DNA from: Trebonia sp.
GTDB taxonomy: Bacteria; Actinomycetota; Actinomycetes; Streptosporangiales; Streptosporangiaceae
Length of the DNA stretch: 28,960 nucleotides
Assembly: GCA_030038035.1 (NCBI GenBank)
Contig: JASHPP010000164.1
Span: forward strand, 1 to 28,960
Reading direction: 5' to 3'
The notes beneath the pieces were generated by a model. It made no database searches, was not told the DNA's origin, and saw nothing but the letters and a program-made list of their open reading frames with translations. Position 1 is the stretch's first letter; every line of letters starts with the position of its first letter. Below are positions 8,067 through 15,477 of the stretch, piece by piece. The translations under genes were made by a program, and so were the position numbers.

Positions 8067-11000
8067 CTACACACCTAGCAGGGGGATAACCCGCTCCGCG
8101 GCCTCCACCCTCCGCACCCCCGGAACATACGGGTCGAGCTCCCCAGCCCCGAACCGGCACAGCTTGATCGCCCACCAGAGGCGGTCGCCCGGCTCCCCTT
8201 CGAGCTTGTACCGCCCACCGGGAAGCAGCGTCGCGTAGCCGCCCCCGGCAAGCACGACCAGCGTGGCCAGACGAGTACCGCTGCCAGCATCCCAGACGCA
8301 CGTGGTGCCGTCGGCCGAGGCCGTGGCAAGAAGTGTGCCGTCGGGGGAGAAGGCGGCCGAGTTCACCGCGGCGTCGTGGCCTGCGAACACGGTGCGGGTC
8401 GCGTTTGCGCGCACATCCCAGACGCGTGCCGTGCGGTCGTCGGAGCCGGTGGCGAGGAGCCTGCCGTCCCGCGAGAACGCGACGTTCCGCACCGGCCCGG
8501 TGTGCCCGCGCAGCACGGCCGACTCCGGTCCGCTGCTGAACGAGGAACGACGCGTGCCCAGCTTCCAGAGGCGTGCCGTGTCGTCGTCGGATCCGGTGGC
8601 GAGCAGGGAGCCGTCAGGGGAGAACGCGACCGCGGTCACCCGCTCGTTGTGGCCGGTCAGGGTGTCATAGTTGGTGCCGGTGGCGGTGTCCCAGGTGCGC
8701 GCGGTGCGGTCGGCGGAGGCGGTGGCGAGCAGGGTGCCGTCGGGGGAGAACGCGACCGCGGTCACGCCGTTGTCGTGGCCGGTGAGGGTGGTGCGGGGGG
8801 CGCCGGTGGCGGTGTCCCAGGTGCGGGCGCTGCGGTCGGCGGAGGCGGTGGCGAGCAGGGTGCCGTCGGGGGAGAACGCGACCGCGGTCACCCGGTCGTC
8901 GTGGCCGGTGAGGGTGGTGCGGGGGGCGCCGGTGGCGGTGTCCCAGGTGCGCGCGGTGCGATCCGAGGAGGAGGTGGCGAGCAGGGAGCCGTCAGGGGAG
9001 AACGCGACCGCGCTAACCCAGTTGTCGTGGCCGGTGAGGGTGGTGCGGGGGATGCCGGTGGCGGTGTCCCAGGTGCGCGCGGTGCCGTCGTCGGAGGCGG
9101 TGGCGAGCAGGGTGCCGTCGGGGGAGAACGCGACCGCATTGACCCAGTTGTCGTGGCCGGTGAGGGTGGTGCGGGGGATGCCGGTGGCGGTGTCCCAGGT
9201 GCGCGCGGTGCCGTCGCGGGATGCGGTGGCGAGCAGGGTGCCGTCGGGGGAGAACGCGACCGCGGTCACGGTGTCGGCATGACCTGGAAGGATACGCAGG
9301 ACTTTGCCGGTCCCCGCGTCGGCTATCCGCACGGTGGTGCCGTCACCGTAGGCCAGCAGCGCACCGTCAGGGGAGAACGCGGCACAGTTCGCGGTGGCGC
9401 TGGAGGGTGCGACCATGACCTGTACCGGGTCCTTGCCGGAGACCGCCGCCGCCGCCAGCTCCTCCGTCGCGATGTCCGGGTCGTCCACCCCTTCGGTACC
9501 CAGGACGGCGGCCCGGATCCACGTGCTGTCGCTGAGGATCGCCGCACGCAACGATCCTCCGGTCATCACCACGCCGGTCAGGTCCGCCCCGGTCAGGTCC
9601 GCCCCGGTCAGGTCGGCACGATCCAGCCGCATGCCGGACAGGTTCGCCTCGCGCAGATTCGCGCCGCGCAGGCTGGCGCCGGTCAGGTCCTGGCCGCGCA
9701 GGTCCAGCCCGGCCAGGTCCTGCCCGCTCAGGTACACCCCCTGCCCGCTCAGGTCCACCGCGCCCAGATTCTCCTCCACGGTGGTCATATCGGGAACCAG
9801 CCGCGCGGCGATGCGCTCCATGACCGCGATGGCGTTCTGCCTGGCGGCCTCGGGCGCGTCCAGTCCGGCGAGCGTCCCGTCCGCCCACTCGCGGGCCCGC
9901 GACGGCCCAGCCAGGTCGGCGAAGAACGCGGCCATCAGCAGGGACATCCGCCGGGACGCGAGGATGTCCCGCTCCCGGTCATCGTCAAGCTCGCCGGCGG
10001 CCGCCTTCGCGACCAGCCACTCCATGACCGACTGATGGATGAACGCGAATGCCCCGTCCTCGGTTCGCACCAGCAGGCTCCCCGAGGCGACCGAATGCGC
10101 CGCCTGCTCCTCGGTAAAGCCACGCTCGGTCAGCCCGGCCAGCGTGGCGGCAACCTCGGCGGTGAGCTGGCCAAGCGCGATCGCCGGGTTTTGCGACGCC
10201 CACAGCCGCAGCGCCAGCGCGGTGCACGCGGCCAGCCGCTCCTCTTTGCTGAAGGCGGGCAGCCCAGCCCGGTGCAGGTGCCGCTGCGCCTCTGTGTCGA
10301 GCCACCGGTCGATGATCGTCTCGTACAGACTGGCCGCGCTGATCTGCCCGTTCTCGTCCTGCGCAGCCCGCAGCCGGTCCTCGTCCAGGTCCGCGACGAA
10401 CGAGAGCAGCCGCGGGTTGTGCGCTAGGTCGAGCAGGTTCCCGATCCCGCTGATCAGCTCGAACCGTGCGCGTGCTTGAGCCGTGTCACCGTCGTACAGG
10501 TTGCTCAGGAACTGGACGATCTGGTCGTCGGAGAACTCCTCAAGCACCACGACCCGGCTCTCCGGCCTGCTCTCGACCCGCTCCCCGAGCGCCGTCCGGC
10601 CACCGGGCCCGGCCCGCCCGGACAACGCGTCCTGTACCTGCCCCGTGGACCGGAAATGCTGGGTCCGGCTGGTCAGTATGACCTTGGCCTGCCCGGTCAC
10701 CGCGCCGATCAGCGTCTGCAGGTAGTCGGCCGCGTTCTCGTACCCCACCCGCAGTTCGAGCTCGTCGAAGCCGTCAAGCAGCAGCGCGATCCGTCCGCTG
10801 CTGATCATGTACCGCAGCTTGCCGAGGCTGATGTCCTCCACGCCGTGCCGCGCTAGGTGCTGGGCGAGCAGTTCGTCGAGCGACGGCGCCTTCTCCAGGC
10901 TGCGCAGTTCCACCAGGATCGGCGTCACGCCGGGCAGCCGCCCCGGCAGCACCCGGGTGAGCTGGCGCAGGAACGACGTCTTGCCACGCCCGAAGTCACC

Positions 11001-13334
11001 GAGCACCACTACCAGCCGCGCACCCTCGGCGCCGGCCCACTGCACGGCCTGGTCGACGAGGCCGGCGCGGACCTCGTCGGCATGCCCGCCGCCGCTGATG
11101 ATTCGGTACCGCTGGTCGACGTAGAGCCGCGCCGGGTAGATCCAGTCGCTGGCCAGTCGCTCCCGCTGCGCCTCGGCGAGCTGGCTCAGGTCGAGCAGCC
11201 CCTGGTACTCCGCCAGGCTGCGCAGCAGCACTCCCTGCCGGAGGGCAAAATCCGCCAGCCCGGCCGAGGCCGCGGGCGGCCGGTACACCAGCTCGGACGG
11301 CACCCCGGGGACGTCGGCCGCGAACTGCCGGTGCACCCGCTCGACGAAATGGCTGATTGCCCCCTCGGTCACCGGCCCGTCGATGACGCCCACCGGCCAC
11401 TGGTCGATCCGGCCGCCGTCCCGGGACACGGTGACCCGCAGATAACCCTCCTCCGGCCGTTCGGTGATGACCGCGCCGGGCACCTTGGCCCGGGTAGCAT
11501 CCGCGACCCGCTCGAAGAAGTCGCCGCGCCGTGACGCGAGTGAAAGCCGGTCCCCCGCGTCCGTGCCGTGTTTGCCTTGCCCGGCACCACGGTCACCCCC
11601 GCTCGGTGCCTTCTCAGGCGGCGGCAGGGCTAGGTCGACGTCGCTCAGCGGGCAGTCCACCCGATCCCGCCAGTCAGATCCGGTCGCGCTGACCCGCGTG
11701 TCCCCCACCCACCGTTGCTGCCCGGTCGCGTACTGCCTGACGGCCCGGGTGAAGCCGTCCCGGCGCACCGTTACCAGCTGGTACTGGGCCGCGGCGCCGT
11801 CCGGATCCACAGCGGCGCCTCCGGCCGACACGGCGACCAGCCCGGACGCCAGCCGGTACACCGTCGCCGTGCCGTCCGCCTGCCCCTGCAGCAGCAGGTT
11901 CACCAGGCGCGGCCGCCCCAGCACCCGGTCCAGGTCAGCCGCGTCCCGCAACCGGGCCGAAGCGGGCAGCGACCCGTCCGCGACGTTGTGGTGCACCGCC
12001 GCGAGCCGCAGCCACCCCTCGTCCTTGCGCGCGGCGAGCCGGGCGGCGAACCAGCCGAGCTGCCGCGCACCAGTCTCCCCGTAGTCGTCGCAGTCCCGGT
12101 GGCTCTCCGCCATCGTGGAGTTCAGCCCGGCCACCACCACGGCCAGGTCCGGCATCTCGAACAGCGTCCACGGCTCGTCCGGCGTGAACGCGACAGTGTC
12201 CAGGCCGGCGTAGAAGTCGCGGAACGCTTCCGTGTAATAGCGCCACTTCCGCGAGTATGGCGGCACGGGAGCCTCGTCGGCGGCCTCTTGTTCCGCGAAG
12301 TAGGCCATGGAAAGCAGCCGGCTGACGTCGCGGTCGCCGGGAATGACCGCCACGTGCCGCCGCGGGATCTCCGCCTCTTCAGCCAGGGCGCCGATGAACT
12401 CGGCCGCCGCCCGGAACTCGGCGGGCCGCGCCTGCCCGGTGAGATTACCGGTGACGACAAGCAGGTCCGGCCGCAGGCCTGCGGTGGCGGCCAGCCCCGC
12501 CAGATCGGCGTGCAGGCGACCGAACAACGGGTGCTCCGCCCGTTCCCCGGCCGAAGCGCCTGGCAGCCGGTCCCTGTCGAAACGCAGGTCGCACAGGTGC
12601 AGGATCGTCAGCTGGCCGGCCTCCCGCCGCCGCGTCGTCGAGGCGGTGGGCTGCCAGCGGCCCGCAAGTATCTCCGGCCACGCCAGCCGCAGCCGGTCCG
12701 CGCTGATCGCGTAGCTGTCTCGTGCTTCGGCCTCGGCGGCCAGCGCGAGCAGGCCGACAACCCGGCCAGTCGCGTCGTCGAGCACCGGGCTGCCGCTGAA
12801 CCCCGGCTGCACCCGCAGCGCCGAATCAGGCGTGGAGTCGAGCTGCAGCCGCCCGTTGCTCACCAGCCCCTGGACCGTCGTCGCGACGCGCCCGCCGTCA
12901 GGCCGCGGCGGCGTGGCCGGATAGCCGAAGACGTAGACCCGGTGCCCCAGTCGCGGCGGTTCCACGGCCAGCCGGGCGGGCACGGCCACGGCGGGCAGCA
13001 CGCTCCCGGCGGTCAGTTCCAGCCCGGCGATGTCGTCCCCCGCCACGCCCACTCCCGGCGGCGGCCACCACTTCACCACGTCCGCCTCGGCTGCCGTCCC
13101 GTCGCCGTCGAGCAGCGGGAACTCCACGTGCACCCGCCTGTCAGGCCGCGGCTGCGAGAAGGGGTTCAGCCCGAGCGCGGCGTTCACGACATGGGCGCAA
13201 GTCACCACATGCCGGCCGGCCACGAGTGCGCCAAGCCCGCCGACCGTCCCGTCCGCTCCGGTGATCCGTACGGTGAACGCCGCGCCGACGGCCTGCTCAG
13301 CCACCGCCGCCTTGCCCGTCCGCACCGTCCGCAC
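8067..13334 (-). CDS. NACHT-family STAND NTPase: trypsin-like, degenerate phosphoesterase, NACHT, pentapeptide and WD40 domains
   Basis: A 1755-residue cytosolic multidomain protein. (1) Trypsin-like protease, about 15-220: TCAHVV (H48), DDIAGL (D101), PGFSGSP (S180), so the triad is present. (2) Calcineurin-like phosphoesterase, about 242-500, with ligands replaced: DLR for DLH, TGNLT for TGDLT, GDRD for GNHD, GQAD for GHTH. (3) Unassigned domain, about 600-745. (4) NACHT: Walker A GDFGRGKT (779-786), Walker B LLLDGFDE (851-858). (5) Pentapeptide repeats, about 1190-1258. (6) Nine WD40 units, about 1310-1690. (7) Tail with a GDRLWWAIKLCRF motif. The architecture fits a bacterial NLR-like sensor in which WD40 repeats detect a trigger, NACHT oligomerises and the protease is the effector. 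The frame overlaps the Trypco1-like gene by 38 bases; GTG at 13304, with AAGG 5 bases upstream and an 8-base overlap, is an equally good start. Residue numbers use 13334. Confidence 0.92.
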   Translation of the reverse strand: MRTVRTGKAAVAEQAVGAAFTVRITGADGTVGGLGALVAGRHVVTCAHVVNAALGLNPFSQPRPDRRVHVEFPLLDGDGTAAEADVVKWWPPPGVGVAGDDIAGLELTAGSVLPAVAVPARLAVEPPRLGHRVYVFGYPATPPRPDGGRVATTVQGLVSNGRLQLDSTPDSALRVQPGFSGSPVLDDATGRVVGLLALAAEAEARDSYAISADRLRLAWPEILAGRWQPTASTTRRREAGQLTILHLCDLRFDRDRLPGASAGERAEHPLFGRLHADLAGLAATAGLRPDLLVVTGNLTGQARPAEFRAAAEFIGALAEEAEIPRRHVAVIPGDRDVSRLLSMAYFAEQEAADEAPVPPYSRKWRYYTEAFRDFYAGLDTVAFTPDEPWTLFEMPDLAVVVAGLNSTMAESHRDCDDYGETGARQLGWFAARLAARKDEGWLRLAAVHHNVADGSLPASARLRDAADLDRVLGRPRLVNLLLQGQADGTATVYRLASGLVAVSAGGAAVDPDGAAAQYQLVTVRRDGFTRAVRQYATGQQRWVGDTRVSATGSDWRDRVDCPLSDVDLALPPPEKAPSGGDRGAGQGKHGTDAGDRLSLASRRGDFFERVADATRAKVPGAVITERPEEGYLRVTVSRDGGRIDQWPVGVIDGPVTEGAISHFVERVHRQFAADVPGVPSELVYRPPAASAGLADFALRQGVLLRSLAEYQGLLDLSQLAEAQRERLASDWIYPARLYVDQRYRIISGGGHADEVRAGLVDQAVQWAGAEGARLVVVLGDFGRGKTSFLRQLTRVLPGRLPGVTPILVELRSLEKAPSLDELLAQHLARHGVEDISLGKLRYMISSGRIALLLDGFDELELRVGYENAADYLQTLIGAVTGQAKVILTSRTQHFRSTGQVQDALSGRAGPGGRTALGERVESRPESRVVVLEEFSDDQIVQFLSNLYDGDTAQARARFELISGIGNLLDLAHNPRLLSFVADLDEDRLRAAQDENGQISAASLYETIIDRWLDTEAQRHLHRAGLPAFSKEERLAACTALALRLWASQNPAIALGQLTAEVAATLAGLTERGFTEEQAAHSVASGSLLVRTEDGAFAFIHQSVMEWLVAKAAAGELDDDRERDILASRRMSLLMAAFFADLAGPSRAREWADGTLAGLDAPEAARQNAIAVMERIAARLVPDMTTVEENLGAVDLSGQGVYLSGQDLAGLDLRGQDLTGASLRGANLREANLSGMRLDRADLTGADLTGADLTGVVMTGGSLRAAILSDSTWIRAAVLGTEGVDDPDIATEELAAAAVSGKDPVQVMVAPSSATANCAAFSPDGALLAYGDGTTVRIADAGTGKVLRILPGHADTVTAVAFSPDGTLLATASRDGTARTWDTATGIPRTTLTGHDNWVNAVAFSPDGTLLATASDDGTARTWDTATGIPRTTLTGHDNWVSAVAFSPDGSLLATSSSDRTARTWDTATGAPRTTLTGHDDRVTAVAFSPDGTLLATASADRSARTWDTATGAPRTTLTGHDNGVTAVAFSPDGTLLATASADRTARTWDTATGTNYDTLTGHNERVTAVAFSPDGSLLATGSDDDTARLWKLGTRRSSFSSGPESAVLRGHTGPVRNVAFSRDGRLLATGSDDRTARVWDVRANATRTVFAGHDAAVNSAAFSPDGTLLATASADGTTCVWDAGSGTRLATLVVLAGGGYATLLPGGRYKLEGEPGDRLWWAIKLCRFGAGELDPYVPGVRRVEAAERVIPLLGV
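8661..9278 (-). repeat. Five near-identical 126-bp WD40-coding units
   Basis: The marker GTGTCCCAGG recurs on the plus strand at 8686, 8812, 8938, 9064 and 9190, an exact 126-bp period (42 codons, one WD40 blade). These units are nearly identical at DNA level, including synonymous sites, while the flanking four WD40 units are more diverged. This points to recent tandem duplication or ongoing gene conversion within the gene. Confidence 0.92.
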
Positions 13335-13683
13335 CGTCCGTGCCGTCCGTGCCGGCAGGCTGCTTCCAGGCCAGCGTCACGGTGAAGTGCACTTCCCCCT
13401 TGCCCTTGGTCACGACGATCCCGTACTCGACGCTCAGTACCAGCCCGAACTCCACCGTCACCTCGTCCGGCGACAGCTTCCGCAGCTGCGTGGTGATCAC
13501 GCTGAGCGCGGGAGTGACCGAGCCGATCGCGGTCTCCAGGGTCTCCCTGACCTTCTGCACCTTCTCATCGACGCCGCCCGTGGCCGGGACGAGCTCCTGC
13601 CCGCGGCCCGTGTCCAGGCTGTCCACGGCCTGGACACGCAGCACTCCGCCGGCGGCCACCGGAAACTCGACAATCTCCGCCAT
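13297..13683 (-). CDS. Trypco1-like (CU044_2847 family) small partner of the trypsin/NACHT protein
   Basis: A 128-residue protein starting at ATG 13683, 9 bases after GGAGG. The N-terminus MAEIVEFPVAAGG, the central helix VQKVRETLETAIGSVTPAL and the ending LSPDEVTVEFGLVLSVEYG followed by GKGEVHFTVTLAWK match the trypsin-co-occurring domain 1 family, a small partner found beside trypsin-like or NACHT conflict proteins. The last 20 residues are a Gly/Asp tail (GTDGTDGADGADGQ) encoded by short 9-bp repeats. It is transcribed first, and its stop lies inside the start region of the giant gene, so the two are translationally coupled. A role as protease substrate, adaptor or regulator of the giant protein is inference; no enzymatic motif is visible. 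Confidence 0.8.
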   Translation of the reverse strand: MAEIVEFPVAAGGVLRVQAVDSLDTGRGQELVPATGGVDEKVQKVRETLETAIGSVTPALSVITTQLRKLSPDEVTVEFGLVLSVEYGIVVTKGKGEVHFTVTLAWKQPAGTDGTDGADGADGQGGGG

Positions 13684-13805
13684 CGCCCACGTCCTCCCGC
13701 CCCGCGCACCCGCATGTCAAGAAATATCACCCAGTGCAAGCTTCGACGCTCGCGGGGATCTGCATGCACAGCCACGAGCTGGCCGCCGCCCCACAAGGCC
13801 CATTT

Positions 13806-13836
13806 ATCCCGAACGATCCGTGCCGCCTCCCCAGCC
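13806..13836 (+). repeat. 31-bp dispersed direct repeat, copy 2 (right flank of the NACHT cassette)
   Basis: Same orientation and 30/31 identity to copy 1 at 8031-8061. It lies 122 bp upstream of the Trypco1-like start and 69 bp upstream of the DoxX start. The distance between copies is 5775 bp, which holds the two conflict genes and nothing else. Confidence 0.9.
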
Positions 13837-13905
13837 GGAAGGCCAGCGCCGCAAGGCGGTATATATTGCCTCCAGTCTCAAGCGGTGACCGACACGGAGG
13901 ACATC

Positions 13906-14448
13906 ATGCGCGACGCGGCCCTGCTCGGCGCCAGGCTGCTGCTCGGCGGGTACATGTTTATCCACGCTTCACAGAAGCTGCTAGGAAAGTTCCACGGGCC
14001 GGGCCTGGAAGGCGCCGGCGCGATGTTCGAGAAGAATGGTCTCGCGCCTGGCAAGCAGATGGCCGCGGCGGCGGCGTCGACCGAGATCGCGGGCGGCCTG
14101 CTCACGATCACCGGCATCGCCAACCCGGCCGGCCCGCTCGCCATCGCCGGCGCGATGAGCGTCGCCGCGGCCCACAACCGGGAGGGCGGCCTGATGGCCG
14201 TGCGAGGCGGGGTCGAGCTTCCCGTCGCCTACACCACGCTCGCGCTGACGCTCGCCGCGACCGGTCCTGGCAAGTTCAGGATCGGGCCGTCGCTGCCCCG
14301 CAAGCTGACCGCGCTCGGCGTGATCGCGGGTGGCGCCGTCGCCGGGGCGCTGATCGCCAGGATGGTCGCGGCGAAGGCCGCGGCCGTCTTCGAGGAGGAG
14401 GAGGCGGCGGCAGCAGCCGCCGACGAGCCCGCGGTCGCGGATGACTGA
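13906..14448 (+). CDS. DoxX-family membrane protein
   Basis: A 180-residue protein beginning ARLLLGGYMFIHASQKLLG, the usual DoxX start, with FHGPGLEGAGAMFEKNGLAPG after the first helix and about four transmembrane helices in all. DoxX-like proteins are small inner-membrane proteins linked to redox and thiol balance; biochemical roles are mostly unknown. The start is fixed by GGAGG 5 bases before ATG 13906; the frame is open far upstream but lies antisense to the conflict genes there. The end is an Ala/Glu-rich acidic tail. It overlaps the N-acetyltransferase gene by 8 bases (ATGACTGA), so the two are co-translated. A TATATT -10 candidate lies at 13862-13867, just after the 31-bp repeat. Confidence 0.85.
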   Translation: MRDAALLGARLLLGGYMFIHASQKLLGKFHGPGLEGAGAMFEKNGLAPGKQMAAAAASTEIAGGLLTITGIANPAGPLAIAGAMSVAAAHNREGGLMAVRGGVELPVAYTTLALTLAATGPGKFRIGPSLPRKLTALGVIAGGAVAGALIARMVAAKAAAVFEEEEAAAAAADEPAVADD

Positions 14449-15274
14449 CGAGTGGTCGGCCGGCAAGCTGGACCTAGACGGTTATCTCGCCCGGATCGGG
14501 TACACCGGTCCGGGCGAGCCGTCTGAGCGTACGCTCGCCGCGCTGCACCGGGCGCACCTGGCGTCCATCCCGTTCGAGAACCTCGACATCATGCTCGGGC
14601 GCCCGGTGGTGGTGGACCTCGAATCGATCCAGGCCAAGCTCGTTGACGCCCGCCGCGGCGGCTACTGCTATGAGCACGGCCAGCTGTTCGGCGCGGCGCT
14701 GGAGCGGCTGGGATTCGACGTGGAGCGGCTGCTCGCCCGGGTCGTCCCCGACGGCGAGCCGATGCGGCCGCGCACGCACCTGACCCTGCGGGTCCGTACC
14801 GGGTCGCGGGCCTGGCTCGCCGACGTCGGGTTCGGTTCCTCGCCGCCCGGTCCGCTCGAACTGCGCGGGCCGCGCGCCGGCGGCCCGCAGGAGCTGGACG
14901 GCTGGGTGTACCAGGTGGTTCGCGACGACGGCGACGGGACCTGGAAGCTGCGCGAGCTGCAAGGCAGCGAGTGGGTCACGCTCTACCGGCTCGAAGACCA
15001 GCTCGTGTACCATGCGGACGTGGTGATGTCCAACCACTTCACGTCCACCCACCCAGACTCCTGGTTCACCCGGCAGCCGATCCTCGTCCGCCGCTTCCCC
15101 GACTCGGTTCACTCGGTGGTGGGCCGCGCTTACACGATCACCCGGCCCGGCCACCTCAAGGAGCGCCGCACCCTGACCGACGACGAGTTCGCCAGCGCGC
15201 TGGCCGGCATCTTCGGCCTGACCTTCACCGAGTCGGAGCTGGCCACCCTGATCGCGGCCCCCACCGTCCCCTGA
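14441..15274 (+). CDS. nat: Arylamine N-acetyltransferase
   Basis: A 277-residue cytosolic enzyme, the usual family size. The Cys-His-Asp triad is visible: RRGGYCYEHG (C76), RTHLTLRV (H113), WLADVGFG (D128). SIPFENLDIMLGRPV near residue 42 is also a family signature. These enzymes transfer acetyl from acetyl-CoA to arylamines, hydrazines and arylhydroxylamines; p-aminobenzoate is a standard substrate. The start overlaps the DoxX stop by 8 bases, so it forms a two-gene unit with it. A p-aminobenzoate synthase fusion is encoded 3 kb downstream, which makes an aromatic-amine link possible. The stop codon lies inside a 15-bp duplication. Confidence 0.94.
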   Translation: MTDEWSAGKLDLDGYLARIGYTGPGEPSERTLAALHRAHLASIPFENLDIMLGRPVVVDLESIQAKLVDARRGGYCYEHGQLFGAALERLGFDVERLLARVVPDGEPMRPRTHLTLRVRTGSRAWLADVGFGSSPPGPLELRGPRAGGPQELDGWVYQVVRDDGDGTWKLRELQGSEWVTLYRLEDQLVYHADVVMSNHFTSTHPDSWFTRQPILVRRFPDSVHSVVGRAYTITRPGHLKERRTLTDDEFASALAGIFGLTFTESELATLIAAPTVP

Positions 15275-15289
15275 CCCACCGTCCCCTGA
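15260..15289 (+). repeat. Exact 15-bp tandem duplication across the nat stop codon
   Basis: CCCACCGTCCCCTGA occurs at 15260-15274 and again at 15275-15289, with a degenerate third unit after it. The first TGA is the nat stop; the second unit carries a second in-frame stop. Confidence 0.85.
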
Positions 15290-15477
15290 CCCGCCGTTCC
15301 GCGCCGCATCCACCCGCAGCCATACAGCCTCCCGGGCCCACTTGGCACACTCCTTGCATGGACAAATCGCCTAAAACGGACGCAGAAATGGTCACAGAGT
15401 GTGCGAAGTCGCATATGCGAGGCAGGTGGGACGCATGGGACCATGCAGGCTGCGCCGTCCGCCGTGCGCGGCCGCCG
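15290..15477. other. Convergent intergenic region with short palindromes
   Basis: The gap between nat and the MFS gene holds a 12-bp perfect palindrome TCGCATATGCGA (15409-15420) and a small hairpin-like GCATGG-GA-CCATGC (15433-15446). An ATG at 15360 opens a frame that only runs antisense to the MFS gene and has no ribosome site. I see no convincing gene. One of the palindromes may help end transcription, but no T-tract is present. Confidence 0.4.

Noticed and set aside
8661..9278. Regular repeats that could be mistaken for a CRISPR array
   Set aside because: The period is 126 bp, a multiple of three, without spacers, and the sequence translates as WD40 blades in the main gene.
8376..10427. 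683-codon plus-strand frame with repeated GGGGEQGAVGGERDRG-like sequence
   Set aside because: It is the antisense shadow of the WD40 and pentapeptide repeats of the giant gene; the repeats come from that gene and the product has no recognisable fold.
11715..13385. 556-codon plus-strand frame
   Set aside because: Antisense to the protease and phosphoesterase domains; Arg/Gly/Pro-rich composition typical of GC-driven open frames.
13030..13905. Long 5' extension of the DoxX frame
   Set aside because: Antisense to the conflict genes; GGAGG at 13896-13900 and the family N-terminus both fix the start at 13906.
15409..15420. 12-bp palindrome TCGCATATGCGA
   Set aside because: No loop, no adjacent promoter and only one copy; too little to call an operator.
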